A DNA stretch of 64,000 nt. Source: Neisseria perflava (GTDB lineage: Bacteria > Pseudomonadota > Gammaproteobacteria > Burkholderiales > Neisseriaceae). This document shows, piece after piece, positions 25,555-33,921 of the stretch. Numbering within the stretch: the stretch's first letter is position 1; each line of letters opens with the position of its first letter. The position numbers and the translations under genes are program-made. The notes under the pieces are model-generated. The model saw nothing but the letters and a program-made list of their open reading frames with translations, was not told where the DNA came from and made no database searches. The DNA lies in NCBI RefSeq assembly GCF_024170405.1, contig NZ_JALJYC010000014.1, positions 1 to 64,000 on the forward strand, in the 5' to 3' direction.

Positions 25555-27063
25555 ATGGCAAATGTATTGATTGTTCCGGTATCTACCGATACCGACAGCG
25601 CAGCCGTGACCCAAGCGGTTGCCAAAGCCCTGAATGCGCAGACTTTCCGCGCTTTGGATGAAAACGGCAATGCCGAGCGCCTGATTGCGCAAGGCAAAGG
25701 CGATGACTGGTTTGACCAGGTGGTCGGTCAGGTTGCCGCGCTGAACGCGGACAATCTGGTGGTGGAAGGCATCCGCCCCGAGCCGGAAAAACTGTTTTTG
25801 GCCACCAAAAACGTCGAGCTGGCGCTGTCTTTAGACGCGGCGGTGGTGTTGGCGGCTTACACCTGCGACAACGACATTGCCTATATGGTAAATAAATTAA
25901 ACTTGTCCAAACAGGCTTATATTACCGCGCCGGGCGTATTGGCCGGTTTCACTTTGGACAACGCCGAAGCCGGTGTCGGCGAAGCCGTGGCCGAGCAGAC
26001 CGGCCTGACTTTCTTCGGTTCGACCGCTGATTTGCGCAACACCGACGAATTGGTCAACCGCCCGCACAGCCGCCTGTCCCCGGCGCAATTCCGTTACAAC
26101 ATGATTGAAACCGCCCGCAATGCCGACAAACGCATTGTGTTGCCGGAAGGCGCAGAGCCGCGTACCGTGCAGGCCGCTGCGATTTGCCATGAAAAAGGCA
26201 TTGTCCGCTGCGTCTTGCTGGCGCCGCGTGCCGAAGTGGAAGCCGTGGCCAAAGAGCGCCACATCAATCTGCCGGATTCTCTGGAAATCATCGATCCCGC
26301 TTCTTTGGTGGACCAATACGTTGCGCCGATGTGCGAGCTGCGCAAATCCAAAGGCCTGACGCCCGAGCAGGCGCGTGAGCAGTTGAAAGATACCGTGGTT
26401 TTGGGCACTATGATGATGGCGCAAAACGATGTGGACGGCTTGGTATCCGGCGCGGTTCACACCACCGCCAACACCATCCGTCCGGCCTTGCAGCTGATTA
26501 AAACCGCCCCGGGTGCGAGCTTGGTATCCAGCGTGTTCTTCATGTTGCTGCCCAACCAAGTGGTTGCTTTCGCCGACTGCGCCGTTAACCCGAATCCCGA
26601 TGCCGCGCAGTTGGCCGACATCGCCATCCAAACCGCCGATTCTGCCAAAGCCTTCGGTATCGACCCGAAAGTGGCGATGATTTCTTATTCGACTTTGGGT
26701 TCAGGCAGCGGCCCGGATGTGGATGTTGTGGTTGAAGCCACCAAAATCGCGCAGGAAAAACGCCCTGATTTGGCGATTGATGGCCCGTTGCAATACGATG
26801 CCGCCACCGTGCCGAGCGTAGCCAAATCCAAAGCGCCGAACAGCCCCGTCGCCGGTCAAGCCACTGTGATGGTGTTCCCGGATTTGAATACCGGCAACTG
26901 TACCTACAAAGCGGTACAGCGCAACGCCAACGTATTGAGCGTCGGCCCGATGTTGCAAGGCCTGCGCAAACCGGTCAACGACCTGTCTCGCGGCGCTTTG
27001 GTGGACGACATCGTGTACACCATCGCCCTGACCGCCATCCAAGCCAAACAAATGGAAGCGTAA
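25555..27063 (+). CDS. pta: phosphate acetyltransferase
   Basis: A 502-residue enzyme interconverting acetyl-CoA and acetyl phosphate. The C-terminal catalytic phosphotransacetylase domain (about 180-500) shows RIVLPEGAEPRT, GLVSGAVHTTANTIRPAL, SVFFMLLPNQVVAFADCAVNPNP and YSTLGSGSGPDVD. The N-terminal 170 residues resemble only part of the long regulatory region of E. coli Pta (714 residues), so the DRTGG-type middle domain is shortened. ackA is not adjacent. A DUS hairpin terminator follows. Neisserial homologues are the same short form. Confidence 0.93.
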   Translation: MANVLIVPVSTDTDSAAVTQAVAKALNAQTFRALDENGNAERLIAQGKGDDWFDQVVGQVAALNADNLVVEGIRPEPEKLFLATKNVELALSLDAAVVLAAYTCDNDIAYMVNKLNLSKQAYITAPGVLAGFTLDNAEAGVGEAVAEQTGLTFFGSTADLRNTDELVNRPHSRLSPAQFRYNMIETARNADKRIVLPEGAEPRTVQAAAICHEKGIVRCVLLAPRAEVEAVAKERHINLPDSLEIIDPASLVDQYVAPMCELRKSKGLTPEQAREQLKDTVVLGTMMMAQNDVDGLVSGAVHTTANTIRPALQLIKTAPGASLVSSVFFMLLPNQVVAFADCAVNPNPDAAQLADIAIQTADSAKAFGIDPKVAMISYSTLGSGSGPDVDVVVEATKIAQEKRPDLAIDGPLQYDAATVPSVAKSKAPNSPVAGQATVMVFPDLNTGNCTYKAVQRNANVLSVGPMLQGLRKPVNDLSRGALVDDIVYTIALTAIQAKQMEA

Positions 27064-27086
27064 TGCGCGGATAATTTGAGGCTTGA

Positions 27087-27124
27087 GGCCGTCTGAAAGC
27101 CGTTGGGGTTTTCAGACGGCCTTT
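27087..27124 (+). terminator. DUS-pair terminator after pta
   Basis: AGGCCGTCTGAAAGCC...GGGTTTTCAGACGGCCTTTG, 23 bases after the stop codon. Confidence 0.83.
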
Positions 27125-27465
27125 GTTTTACCGCTCTTGAAATGTATGCAAAATAGCGTTTCTTCGTTTTATCCCAGTCCGCCGTGTGCGGTATTGTGTA
27201 CCGCTTGTGGGTAACTTCGCTTTCCCCTTGAAAGCAAAATAAAAAAGCATAATGCTTAAAATTTAAGCAATGAAAAATCCGTTCCCCCCATTATCCCAAA
27301 GAATTTTCAAACAATCTGTGCAAGCCTTGTGGATAAGATATCTGACTGATTGAAAAGACAAGAAAAAATCAAAATGCCTAAAAAATAAGCAGAGGCCGTC
27401 TGAAAAAATACGTTTTTCAGACGGCCTATACTATAATACCGCCTGATAAAACAACGAGTACCACC
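27125..27465. other. AT-rich intergenic region before trmA
   Basis: 340 bases with no ORF. A second DUS hairpin at 27393-27426 is followed at once by TATAAT (27432-27437), a likely trmA -10 box; no good -35 was found because that position falls inside the hairpin. Short repeats of AATGCTTAAAATTTAAGCA type occur near 27250. Confidence 0.5.
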
Positions 27466-28548
27466 ATGAGCGCTTACCAACAGCAATTAAACGACAAGCA
27501 ACGCTATCTGCACGACCTGTTTCAAGGGCTGGACATGCCTGAAATCGAGGTATTTGAATCGCCCGAACAGCATTACCGCATGCGCGCGGAGTTTCGCGTG
27601 TGGCACGAAGGCGATGAGATTTTTTACGCCATGTTTGAGCGCGGGCAGAAAGCGAGCGGGGCGAGTTTGGTGCGCTGCGACCAATTTGTGGCGGCAGACG
27701 GAGCGATTAACGCCTTAATGCCCAAGCTGATTGCCGCAGTGAAGACGCAGCCGCTGTTGAAAAACCGCTGGTACGCCGTCGAATTTCTCGCCACTTTAAG
27801 CGGCGAAATGCTGGTGACGATGATTTACCACAAGAAATTAGACGGCGAATGGGAAACCGCCGCCCGTAAGCTGCAAGATGAGTTGGGTATATGGATAATC
27901 GGCCGCAGCCGTGGGCAGAAAGTGGTGTTGGCGCAGGATTTTGTGACCGAAACGCTGCATGTGGACGGGCAGCCGTTCCGCTACCGCCAAATCGAGGGCA
28001 GTTTTACCCAGCCCAATGCCTGCGTGTGCGAAAAAATGCTGGTGTGGGCATGCGGCGCGGCAGAAGGTTTGGGCGGCGATTTGCTGGAGCTGTATTGCGG
28101 CAACGGCAACTTTACCCTGCCGCTGGCACGCAAATTCGACAAGGTATTGGCGACCGAAGTGTCCAAAACCTCGGTTCACGCCGCGCAGTGGAACATCGAG
28201 GTCAATGACAGCCGCAACGTCAAAATTGCCCGCCTGTCGGCCGAAGAGTTTACCGAAGCCTACACGCAAAACCGCGCCTTCCGCCGTTTGGAAGAGCAGG
28301 GCATTGCGCTGGCGGATTACCGTTTTTCCACCATTTTCGTCGATCCGCCGCGTGCCGGTGTGGATGATGAAACGCTGAAACTGGTGGCGCGTTTCGATAA
28401 TGTGATTTACATTTCCTGCAATCCTGAAACCTTACGCGCCAATTTGGATGTCCTGACGCAAACGCACAGCGTCGAACGCGCCGCGCTATTTGATCAGTTT
28501 CCGTTTACCCATCATATTGAAAGCGGGGTATTGCTCAAACGCAAATAA
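27466..28548 (+). CDS. trmA: tRNA (uracil-5-)-methyltransferase
   Basis: A 360-residue SAM-dependent enzyme making m5U54 in the T-loop of tRNA. The SAM site is LLELYCGNGNFTLPLA (near 205-220). The Asp-Pro-Pro motif FVDPPRAGVDD (near 298) and the nucleophile Cys in YISCNPETL (near 323) are the TrmA signatures, and RMRAEFRVWHEGD at the N-terminus is TrmA-type. There is no iron-sulfur cysteine cluster, which argues against RlmD/RlmC. Length matches E. coli TrmA (366). Confidence 0.93.
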   Translation: MSAYQQQLNDKQRYLHDLFQGLDMPEIEVFESPEQHYRMRAEFRVWHEGDEIFYAMFERGQKASGASLVRCDQFVAADGAINALMPKLIAAVKTQPLLKNRWYAVEFLATLSGEMLVTMIYHKKLDGEWETAARKLQDELGIWIIGRSRGQKVVLAQDFVTETLHVDGQPFRYRQIEGSFTQPNACVCEKMLVWACGAAEGLGGDLLELYCGNGNFTLPLARKFDKVLATEVSKTSVHAAQWNIEVNDSRNVKIARLSAEEFTEAYTQNRAFRRLEEQGIALADYRFSTIFVDPPRAGVDDETLKLVARFDNVIYISCNPETLRANLDVLTQTHSVERAALFDQFPFTHHIESGVLLKRK

Positions 28549-28566
28549 GCAAATGGAAACAAACAT

Positions 28567-28606
28567 AAGGCCGTCTGAAAATGCAAAATTTTCAGACGGC
28601 CTTTTG
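28567..28606. terminator. DUS-pair terminator between trmA and the converging gene
   Basis: AAGGCCGTCTGAAAAT-GCAAA-ATTTTCAGACGGCCTTTT, serving both converging genes. Confidence 0.87.
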
Positions 28607-28620
28607 ATATTTCATATATT

Positions 28621-29790
28621 TTATTTCGCCAACACCGGCATGGTGCCGTTGAGCAGATATTGGATGGTTTCTTTCACATTGCGGATGGCGTGGCCGAAGG
28701 GCAGAGGGTCTTTACCTCGGAAAAACAAGCCTTTATCTACTTCGCCACGGAATGCGGCGGAAAGCTGGATGTCGATACAGAATTGTCCGGCCTTAGCCAA
28801 GCCGTCGCGCAGGCCGCAGCTGGTGAGGCAGTTCATGCCTTGGGTGCAGCGGCGCGGGTCGGCTTTGGCAACGGATTGCAGCTTGGCCTCGCGCTTGATG
28901 TAGCTATCGAGGAATTTGGTGCGCACACCACGTGCGGGCAAACCAGCAACCGACATAAATTCAACCACTTGCTCGGTTTCCGCACCGGCGAGGGTTTTTT
29001 TGAAATTTTCATGCGCGTCGCATTCTTCGGTAACGGCAAAGGCCGTGCCGATTTGTACGGCGTTGGCACCCCAATTTTTCAGCGCGGTGGTGACTTTTTC
29101 AAAATTCGCCATGCCGCCGGCGACGATTAAGGGGATTTTTTCGCTTTCCAAACCGAGGTTTTTAAACACTTCCAGCGTTTCTTCAATCACGCGTTTAAAT
29201 TCAAATTTTGAGTCGTATAAACCTTCGATGGTGTTCGAGCCCAAGTGTCCGGCAGCGTGGCCGGGGTGTTCGATGACCACGGCGTCGGGCAGAATGCCTT
29301 TTTTCATCCAGCGTTTCAACACGATGTTAATCCCGCGTGATTCGGACAAAATCGGGAAAAGGGCGACGTCTTTGTGGAAACCTTCGGTCATTTCCGGCAA
29401 ATCCAACGGCAGACCGGCGCCCATCACAATCGCGTCCGCACCCGATTCGCAGGCCTGGCGCACATAGGCGGCGTGGTCTTTGACCGCTTTCATGACGTTG
29501 ACGGCAATCAGCCCTTTGCCTTCCGAGTCGGCTTTGGCTTTTTGGATTTCGCGGTCGAGGGCGATTTTGTTTAACTCGGTGTATTTTTCTTCGCTCGGGT
29601 TGATTTTGGACTCGGCTAAAAGGTCGTCATGCAGGTGGCGCAAGTCGATGCTGGCGATGGTGCCGATACCGTTTTCACGGGCAACGGCGCTGGAGAGGCG
29701 GGAGGCGGAAATGCCCACGCCCATGCCGCCTTGTACGACGGGAATCAATGATTTGTCACGGATCACCAGAGGGTCGAAATTGTGTTGCAT
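28621..29790 (-). CDS. nitronate monooxygenase-like flavin oxidoreductase
   Basis: A 389-residue FMN-binding TIM-barrel protein of the nitronate monooxygenase/2-nitropropane dioxygenase family. Visible are PVVQGGMGVGISASRLS at the N-terminus, the active-site His region VIEHPGHAAGHLG (near 190) and the FMN phosphate site PLIVAGGMAN and GANAVQIGTAFAVTEE. Unusually, the C-terminal third has a cysteine cluster CTQGMNCLTSCGL plus FCID. That is not needed for nitronate oxidation and could bind metal or form disulfides. The physiological substrate is unknown; enoyl reductase-like (FabK) roles exist in the same superfamily. Confidence 0.75.
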   Translation of the reverse strand: MQHNFDPLVIRDKSLIPVVQGGMGVGISASRLSSAVARENGIGTIASIDLRHLHDDLLAESKINPSEEKYTELNKIALDREIQKAKADSEGKGLIAVNVMKAVKDHAAYVRQACESGADAIVMGAGLPLDLPEMTEGFHKDVALFPILSESRGINIVLKRWMKKGILPDAVVIEHPGHAAGHLGSNTIEGLYDSKFEFKRVIEETLEVFKNLGLESEKIPLIVAGGMANFEKVTTALKNWGANAVQIGTAFAVTEECDAHENFKKTLAGAETEQVVEFMSVAGLPARGVRTKFLDSYIKREAKLQSVAKADPRRCTQGMNCLTSCGLRDGLAKAGQFCIDIQLSAAFRGEVDKGLFFRGKDPLPFGHAIRNVKETIQYLLNGTMPVLAK

Positions 29791-29957
29791 GTGTGGAAAC
29801 GTCCTTGCAGATTTGGAAATCGGGTGTGTGTTAGAAATTCATCTTTTTAGAATTTTAGGAATTATACTCTAAATATCGGCAAAATTAGAGTAAAACTACA
29901 GTTTTTGCACAAGTTAGCAGAAATTGATAGAAAAAAACATCAGATTAAAAATACGAC

Positions 29958-29991
29958 AAGACCGTCTGAAAGGGTTTTCAGACGGTCTTTT
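29958..29991 (-). terminator. variant DUS-pair terminator after apaH
   Basis: AAGACCGTCTGAAA pairs with TTTCAGACGGTCTT. Both arms carry the variant GACCGTCTGAA instead of GGCCGTCTGAA, conserved as a pair. Confidence 0.78.
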
Positions 29992-30008
29992 AGGTAAATC
30001 GGTCGGCT

Positions 30009-30842
30009 TTATTTCAATGCGGTTTTCCAATCCAAGCCGTTGATGGCGGCCACTTGGGTGATTTCCTGATTGGCCAGATTGATGGCGGTCAGCTCGCCGC
30101 CCCACAAAGCGCCGGTGTCGAGTGAAATCACACCGTTGCCGTTGGTGTAGCCCAGCGACGACCAATGGCCGAACACGATGGTGTGGTCGAGGTTTTGCCG
30201 GTTGGCGGCTTTAAACCACGGGCGCAGGTAGAGCGGCATTTTGTCGAGCGTGGCTTTGAAATCGTAGTCCAATTCATTGGTGTAGGTCAGCGCGCGCATA
30301 CGGGTGAACACGTTGACAATCAGGCGCAGGCGGTCGTAGCCTTCCAAATCTTCGCGCCATGCGGCGGGCTTGTTGCCGTACATTTTGCCGAAGAATTTTT
30401 TGTATTTGCGGCCGCGCAGCTCGGCCTCGGCTTCGTGCGCCAATTCCTGCGCTTGGGCAACCGTCCATTGCGGCAGAATACCGGCATGTACCATCACATA
30501 ATGATTTTCGCCCTGTACCATCAAGGGCTGCATACGCAGCCAATCGAGCATTTTGGCGCAATCGGGGTGGTTGAGAATCGGCGTGATGGTGTCGCTGCGC
30601 TTAACCGTGCCGTGGCCGCAGCCGACGGCGAGCAGGTGCAGGTCGTGGTTGCCGAGGATGATTTGTACGCTACTTTCGTGCTGCATGACAAATTGCAAGG
30701 CTTGCAGCGATTTGGGGCCGCGGTTGACGATGTCGCCGGTGAGCCAGAGCGTGTCTGTGCCGTGGTTGAAACTGATTTTGTGTAAGAGGGCATCCAGCTC
30801 GTCGTAGCAGCCTTGGATGTCGCCGATTGCGTAGTGTGCCAT
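30009..30842 (-). CDS. apaH: bis(5'-nucleosyl)-tetraphosphatase, symmetrical
   Basis: A 277-residue calcineurin-like phosphoesterase cleaving Ap4A to two ADP, and able to remove Np4 caps from RNA. Metal motifs: AIGDIQGCYDEL (residues 5-16), LTGDIVNRGPKS, LGNHDLHLLA and the later VHAGILPQW and DTGALWGG. The ATG at 30842 begins MAHYAIGDIQG; the open frame extends 21 codons upstream without a ribosome site. Length fits ApaH (about 275-280). Confidence 0.93.
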   Translation of the reverse strand: MAHYAIGDIQGCYDELDALLHKISFNHGTDTLWLTGDIVNRGPKSLQALQFVMQHESSVQIILGNHDLHLLAVGCGHGTVKRSDTITPILNHPDCAKMLDWLRMQPLMVQGENHYVMVHAGILPQWTVAQAQELAHEAEAELRGRKYKKFFGKMYGNKPAAWREDLEGYDRLRLIVNVFTRMRALTYTNELDYDFKATLDKMPLYLRPWFKAANRQNLDHTIVFGHWSSLGYTNGNGVISLDTGALWGGELTAINLANQEITQVAAINGLDWKTALK

Positions 30843-30924
30843 GATTTGGGTTGTTTTATGGATTGTATTTGAGGGTGTCGGCAGAATGGTTTGAGACCGC
30901 CGCAAAGAAAAGGGAATAGGATTT

Positions 30925-30956
30925 AGACGGCCTCAAATTCATTATCGAGGCCGTCT
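30925..30956. terminator. inverted DUS hairpin between ridA and apaH
   Basis: AGACGGCCTC-AAATTCATTATC-GAGGCCGTCT. Here the two DUS are arranged back to back, opposite to most pairs in the window. It lies just beyond the ridA stop. Confidence 0.7.
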
Positions 30957-30989
30957 GAACAGCAGATGGGGTTTAGCGCGTGAAAACCG

Positions 30990-31379
30990 TTACGCTTTCA
31001 ATACCAACACGGCTTCCGCTTCCATCTGTACGCCTTTTGGCAGCGAGGCCACGCCGACGGCGGCGCGGGCGGGGAAGGGTTGGGTAAAAAATTCGCCCAT
31101 CACTTCGTTGAACGTGCCGAAGTTGGCCAAATCGGTCAGGTAAGCGTTGACTTTGACGATGTCATCGAGCGAGCCGCCCGCCGCTTCCGCCATGGCTTGC
31201 AGGTTTTTAAACACCTGCACCGCTTCGGCGCGGAAATCGCCGCCGCCGACCACGGTCATGCTGGCGGGGTCAAGCGGAATCTGGCCGCTCAGGTAAACGG
31301 TATCGCCCGCGCGCACAGCTTGGCTGTAAGCACCGATGGCGGCAGGGGCTTTATCGGTATGGATAATGTCTTTAGCCAT
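30990..31379 (-). CDS. ridA: RidA-family reactive intermediate deaminase
   Basis: A 129-residue YjgF/YER057c/UK114 protein that hydrolyses 2-aminoacrylate and related imines released by PLP enzymes. The family features are APAAIGAYSQAVRAGDTVYLSGQIPLD split over residues 11-37, the active-site Arg in PARAAVGVASLPKG (near 105) and the C-terminal VQMEAEAV (Glu near 120). Length is canonical (about 126-130). A ribosome site AGGAGAA precedes the ATG. It is a single gene between DUS hairpins. Confidence 0.93.
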   Translation of the reverse strand: MAKDIIHTDKAPAAIGAYSQAVRAGDTVYLSGQIPLDPASMTVVGGGDFRAEAVQVFKNLQAMAEAAGGSLDDIVKVNAYLTDLANFGTFNEVMGEFFTQPFPARAAVGVASLPKGVQMEAEAVLVLKA

Positions 31380-31450
31380 GAAGGTTCTCCTAATCTGTTG
31401 CAGATAATAAGCAAGATTGATTATCGTACAAATCGCCGGCTTTGGGTAGG

Positions 31451-31490
31451 TTTCAGACGGCCTGAAACAGTAGGATAGGCCGTCTGAAAG
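31451..31490 (-). terminator. DUS hairpin after hemW
   Basis: TTTCAGACGGCCT-GAAACAGTAGGAT-AGGCCGTCTGAAA, starting 2 bases beyond the hemW stop, with the two cores back to back. Confidence 0.72.
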
Positions 31491-31491
31491 G

Positions 31492-32697
31492 TTAATCGGG
31501 TAGGAAACACTGCAACAAATCGTTTAAAAACAGACGACCTTTTTCGGTCGGGCGGAACAGCGTCGGATTGGTATCCAGCAGCCCCATTTGGCGTGCGCTT
31601 TCGATTTGCGCCATGATTTTGGCACTCGGCACGCCGGTGCGCTCCTGCAGCATGGCGGCGGGCACGCCGTCGCTCAGGCGCAGCGCGTTCATCATAAATT
31701 CAAACGGCAAATCTTCGGCGGCAACAGGTTTGCGCTCGATGGCGGCGGCAGGGCTGCTTTGCATGGCATTGAGGTATTCCGTGGGATGGCGGCGGCGAGT
31801 GGTGCGCTCGATACGGTCGGGGTAGGAAATCTTGCCGTGCGCCCCCGCGCCTATGCCGAGATAATCGCCAAACTGCCAATAATTCAGATTATGCAGGCAC
31901 TGCTTGCCCGCTTGGGCAAAGGCTGAGGTTTCGTAATGCAGAAAACCGGCTGCGCTTAAGGCGGCGTGTACCGCGTCTTCAATATCCAGCGCCGCTTCGT
32001 CTTGCGGCAGACCTTGCGGCGGGGTGTGGCCGAATACGGTATTCGGCTCCATCGTCAGATGGTAGGCGCTGATGTGGCTCGCGCCGGTGGCGATGGCGGT
32101 GTTGACATCATTTAAGGCCGTCTGAACCGTCTGTTGCGGCAGCGCGTACATCAAATCAATATTCACTTTGTCAAACAAATTCAAAGCCGTATCAATCGCT
32201 GTCAACGCTTCTTTGCCGTTGTGCACCCGCCCCAAACGCGCCAGCATATCATCGTTGAAACTCTGCACGCCGATGGATAAGCGCGTAATGCCTGCGTCTT
32301 TGAAACCGCGAAACTTCTCGATTTCAAACGTGCCCGGATTGGCCTCCAGCGTGATTTCTGCCTGCGGCTGCAAATTCACCAGCGCACGCACACCGCTCAA
32401 CAGACGGTCTATCGCTTTTGCCGAAAACAGGCTGGGGGTGCCGCCGCCGATAAACACGGTTTCCACCGGCCGCCCCCAGATATTCGGCAGCTCGGTTTGC
32501 AAATCGGTCAATAATGTGTCAACGTATTCCGCTTCGGGCAGGCCGTTTTGCTGATTTTTTATGCTGTGGGAATTGAAGTCGCAATAGGGGCATTTTTTGA
32601 TGCACCACGGGATATGGATATAAAGCGATAAAGGCGGCAGGGCGATAAGCTTGCCTGCCTGTGGGAAGGTAATGGCGGTCATGTGTTTGTTTTTCAT
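31492..32697 (-). CDS. hemW: haem chaperone HemW (radical SAM)
   Basis: A 401-residue radical SAM protein resembling coproporphyrinogen III dehydrogenase but of the HemW haem-insertion chaperone type. The 4Fe-4S site is CIKKCPYCDF (CxxxCxxC, near residues 32-41). GGGTPSLF and LSIGVQSFND follow, and the HNLNYWQFGDYLGIGAGAHG motif (near 280) is HemW-specific. The HNxxYW haem-binding motif is intact. Two starts are possible, 32697 and 32682; neither has a good ribosome site. It is not in the classical rdgB-hemW operon, but rdgB lies only 243 bases upstream on the same strand, with a DUS hairpin and a repeat between. Confidence 0.88.
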   Translation of the reverse strand: MKNKHMTAITFPQAGKLIALPPLSLYIHIPWCIKKCPYCDFNSHSIKNQQNGLPEAEYVDTLLTDLQTELPNIWGRPVETVFIGGGTPSLFSAKAIDRLLSGVRALVNLQPQAEITLEANPGTFEIEKFRGFKDAGITRLSIGVQSFNDDMLARLGRVHNGKEALTAIDTALNLFDKVNIDLMYALPQQTVQTALNDVNTAIATGASHISAYHLTMEPNTVFGHTPPQGLPQDEAALDIEDAVHAALSAAGFLHYETSAFAQAGKQCLHNLNYWQFGDYLGIGAGAHGKISYPDRIERTTRRRHPTEYLNAMQSSPAAAIERKPVAAEDLPFEFMMNALRLSDGVPAAMLQERTGVPSAKIMAQIESARQMGLLDTNPTLFRPTEKGRLFLNDLLQCFLPD

Positions 32698-32767
32698 TCA
32701 GGAGTGAGGCCGTCTGAACGGGTGTAAAAGTGCAATCGAAGATTTTTGTCGAATCGCGCCGTGCTGT

Positions 32768-32790
32768 GTAGGTTGGGTTGAAAACCCAAC
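32768..32790. repeat. short palindromic repeat, GTAGGTTGGGTT type
   Basis: GTTGGGTT-GAA-AACCCAAC with a leading TAG, related to the hairpins at 825 and 43037. A further unpaired TAGGTTGGGTTGGG copy lies at about 32912. Confidence 0.55.
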
Positions 32791-32868
32791 ATTCTTCTTA
32801 AATTTCGTTGGAATTTTATCCCAACTGACACCGCGTTGCTTATGCTGAATGTACGTTTTAAGGAATAA

Positions 32869-32902
32869 GGCCGTCTGAATAAAACGGTATTTCAGACGGC
32901 CT
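32869..32902 (-). terminator. DUS-pair terminator after rdgB
   Basis: AGGCCGTCTGAATAAAAC...ATTTCAGACGGCCT, 37 bases beyond the rdgB stop on the minus strand. Confidence 0.8.
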
Positions 32903-32939
32903 GCACAGTATAGGTTGGGTTGGGCAAACCAGACGGCAC

Positions 32940-33536
32940 TTACGCAAAAGCGGCCATTTTTTTCAACAATTCCTGCAAGGCCTGCCCCCTGTGGCTGACG
33001 GCATTTTTGATTTCGGCGTCAAGTTCGGCGGCGGTGCAGCCGTATTCGGGCAGGTAGAAATGCGGGTCGTAGCCGAAGCCGTGCTCGCCCGCCGCTTCGT
33101 TTTGCCATTGACCGCGCCAAATGCCTTCGGCGATGACGGGTTGCGGGTCGTGTTCGTGGCGCACGAAGACCAACACGCAGACGTAGTAGCAGCTTTGGTT
33201 GTTTTTGCCGCTCAAATCGGCGGAGAGTTTGGCGTTGTTGGCGGCATCGGATTTGGGATTGTCGCCGGCATAGCGGGCGGAGAGTACGCCCGGTGCGCCG
33301 CCTAAGGTGTTGGCGCAGATGCCGGAATCGTCGGCCAAGGCGGGCAGGCCGCTGTGTTTGGCGGCGTGGCGGGCTTTGGCGAGGGCGTTTTCAATAAAGG
33401 TGAAATACGGCTCGGGGCATTCGGGTACGTCAAACTGTGATTGCGGCAGGATTTGGATATTGCGTTCGGCAAACAGGCGGGAAAATTCGCGCAGTTTGCC
33501 CGCGTTGCCGCTGGCTAAGACGATTTTTTCAAACAT
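32940..33536 (-). CDS. rdgB: XTP/dITP pyrophosphatase
   Basis: A 198-residue Ham1/RdgB enzyme that removes non-canonical purine triphosphates (dITP, XTP). It shows KIVLASGNAGKLREF at the N-terminus, ENALAKARHAA, LADDSGI (catalytic Asp), GAPGVLSARYAG, GFGYDPHFYLPEYG and SHRGQAL. The ATG at 33536 starts the conserved region. It overlaps the 3' end of the small upstream membrane gene by 8 bases, so the two are translationally coupled. Confidence 0.93.
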   Translation of the reverse strand: MFEKIVLASGNAGKLREFSRLFAERNIQILPQSQFDVPECPEPYFTFIENALAKARHAAKHSGLPALADDSGICANTLGGAPGVLSARYAGDNPKSDAANNAKLSADLSGKNNQSCYYVCVLVFVRHEHDPQPVIAEGIWRGQWQNEAAGEHGFGYDPHFYLPEYGCTAAELDAEIKNAVSHRGQALQELLKKMAAFA

Positions 33537-33762
33537 TTTGTTTTCCTTGTTGTTGCCGGTAGAGCTGCAATTTAGCTTTGTGGCGGATATACAGCGCGAG
33601 GCTGGCGATTTGGCCGAAGATGGCGGCGAAGGCAAACAGGAAGGCGGCCACGGCGTATTGTTTGCTGTCTACGCTCAAGAGATAGCTGCCGAGCAAGACC
33701 AAAGCCATAAACAGCAGGGTAAAGAAGACAATCAGCAGCAGATAGGTTTTGCGGGTGTTCAT
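33529..33762 (-). CDS. small two-helix membrane protein, upstream partner of rdgB
   Basis: A 77-residue hydrophobic protein not matched to a known family. Two transmembrane segments are visible, residues ~6-28 (YLLLIVFFTLLFMALVLLGS) and ~36-58 (YAVAAFLFAFAAIFGQIASL), followed by a short basic cytoplasmic tail. Its stop overlaps the rdgB start by 8 bases, indicating a two-gene operon. An AAGGAAG-like element is absent; the ATG is preceded by TTCCTT on the plus strand, which reads AAGGAA on the coding strand, a good ribosome site. Function unknown. Confidence 0.75.
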   Translation of the reverse strand: MNTRKTYLLLIVFFTLLFMALVLLGSYLLSVDSKQYAVAAFLFAFAAIFGQIASLALYIRHKAKLQLYRQQQGKQNV

Positions 33763-33815
33763 AAGGAAGTAAACGCGGGCAAATGGGAATGCTGCTTATT
33801 ATAACGGTAAAGGAC

Positions 33816-33853
33816 GAGGTCGTCTGAAAACATTGTGTGTTTCAGACGGCCTC
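33816..33853 (-). terminator. mixed-dialect DUS hairpin
   Basis: GAGGTCGTCTGAAA pairs with TTTCAGACGGCCTC. One arm is GGTCGTCTGAA (the mucosa-type dialect) and the other the standard core, paired through one G-T. Confidence 0.75.
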
Positions 33854-33874
33854 TGGCATATCGGCAAACAAAAC

Positions 33875-33900
33875 AGCTTCCGGAAAAATACCCGGAAGCT
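33875..33900 (-). terminator. terminator after bamC
   Basis: AGCTTCCGG-loop-CCGGAAGCT, a perfect 9-bp stem followed on the minus strand by GTTTTGTTT, 22 bases beyond the bamC stop. It is not DUS-based. Confidence 0.85.
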
Positions 33901-33921
33901 GTTGTCTGGTTAAATTGCGGT

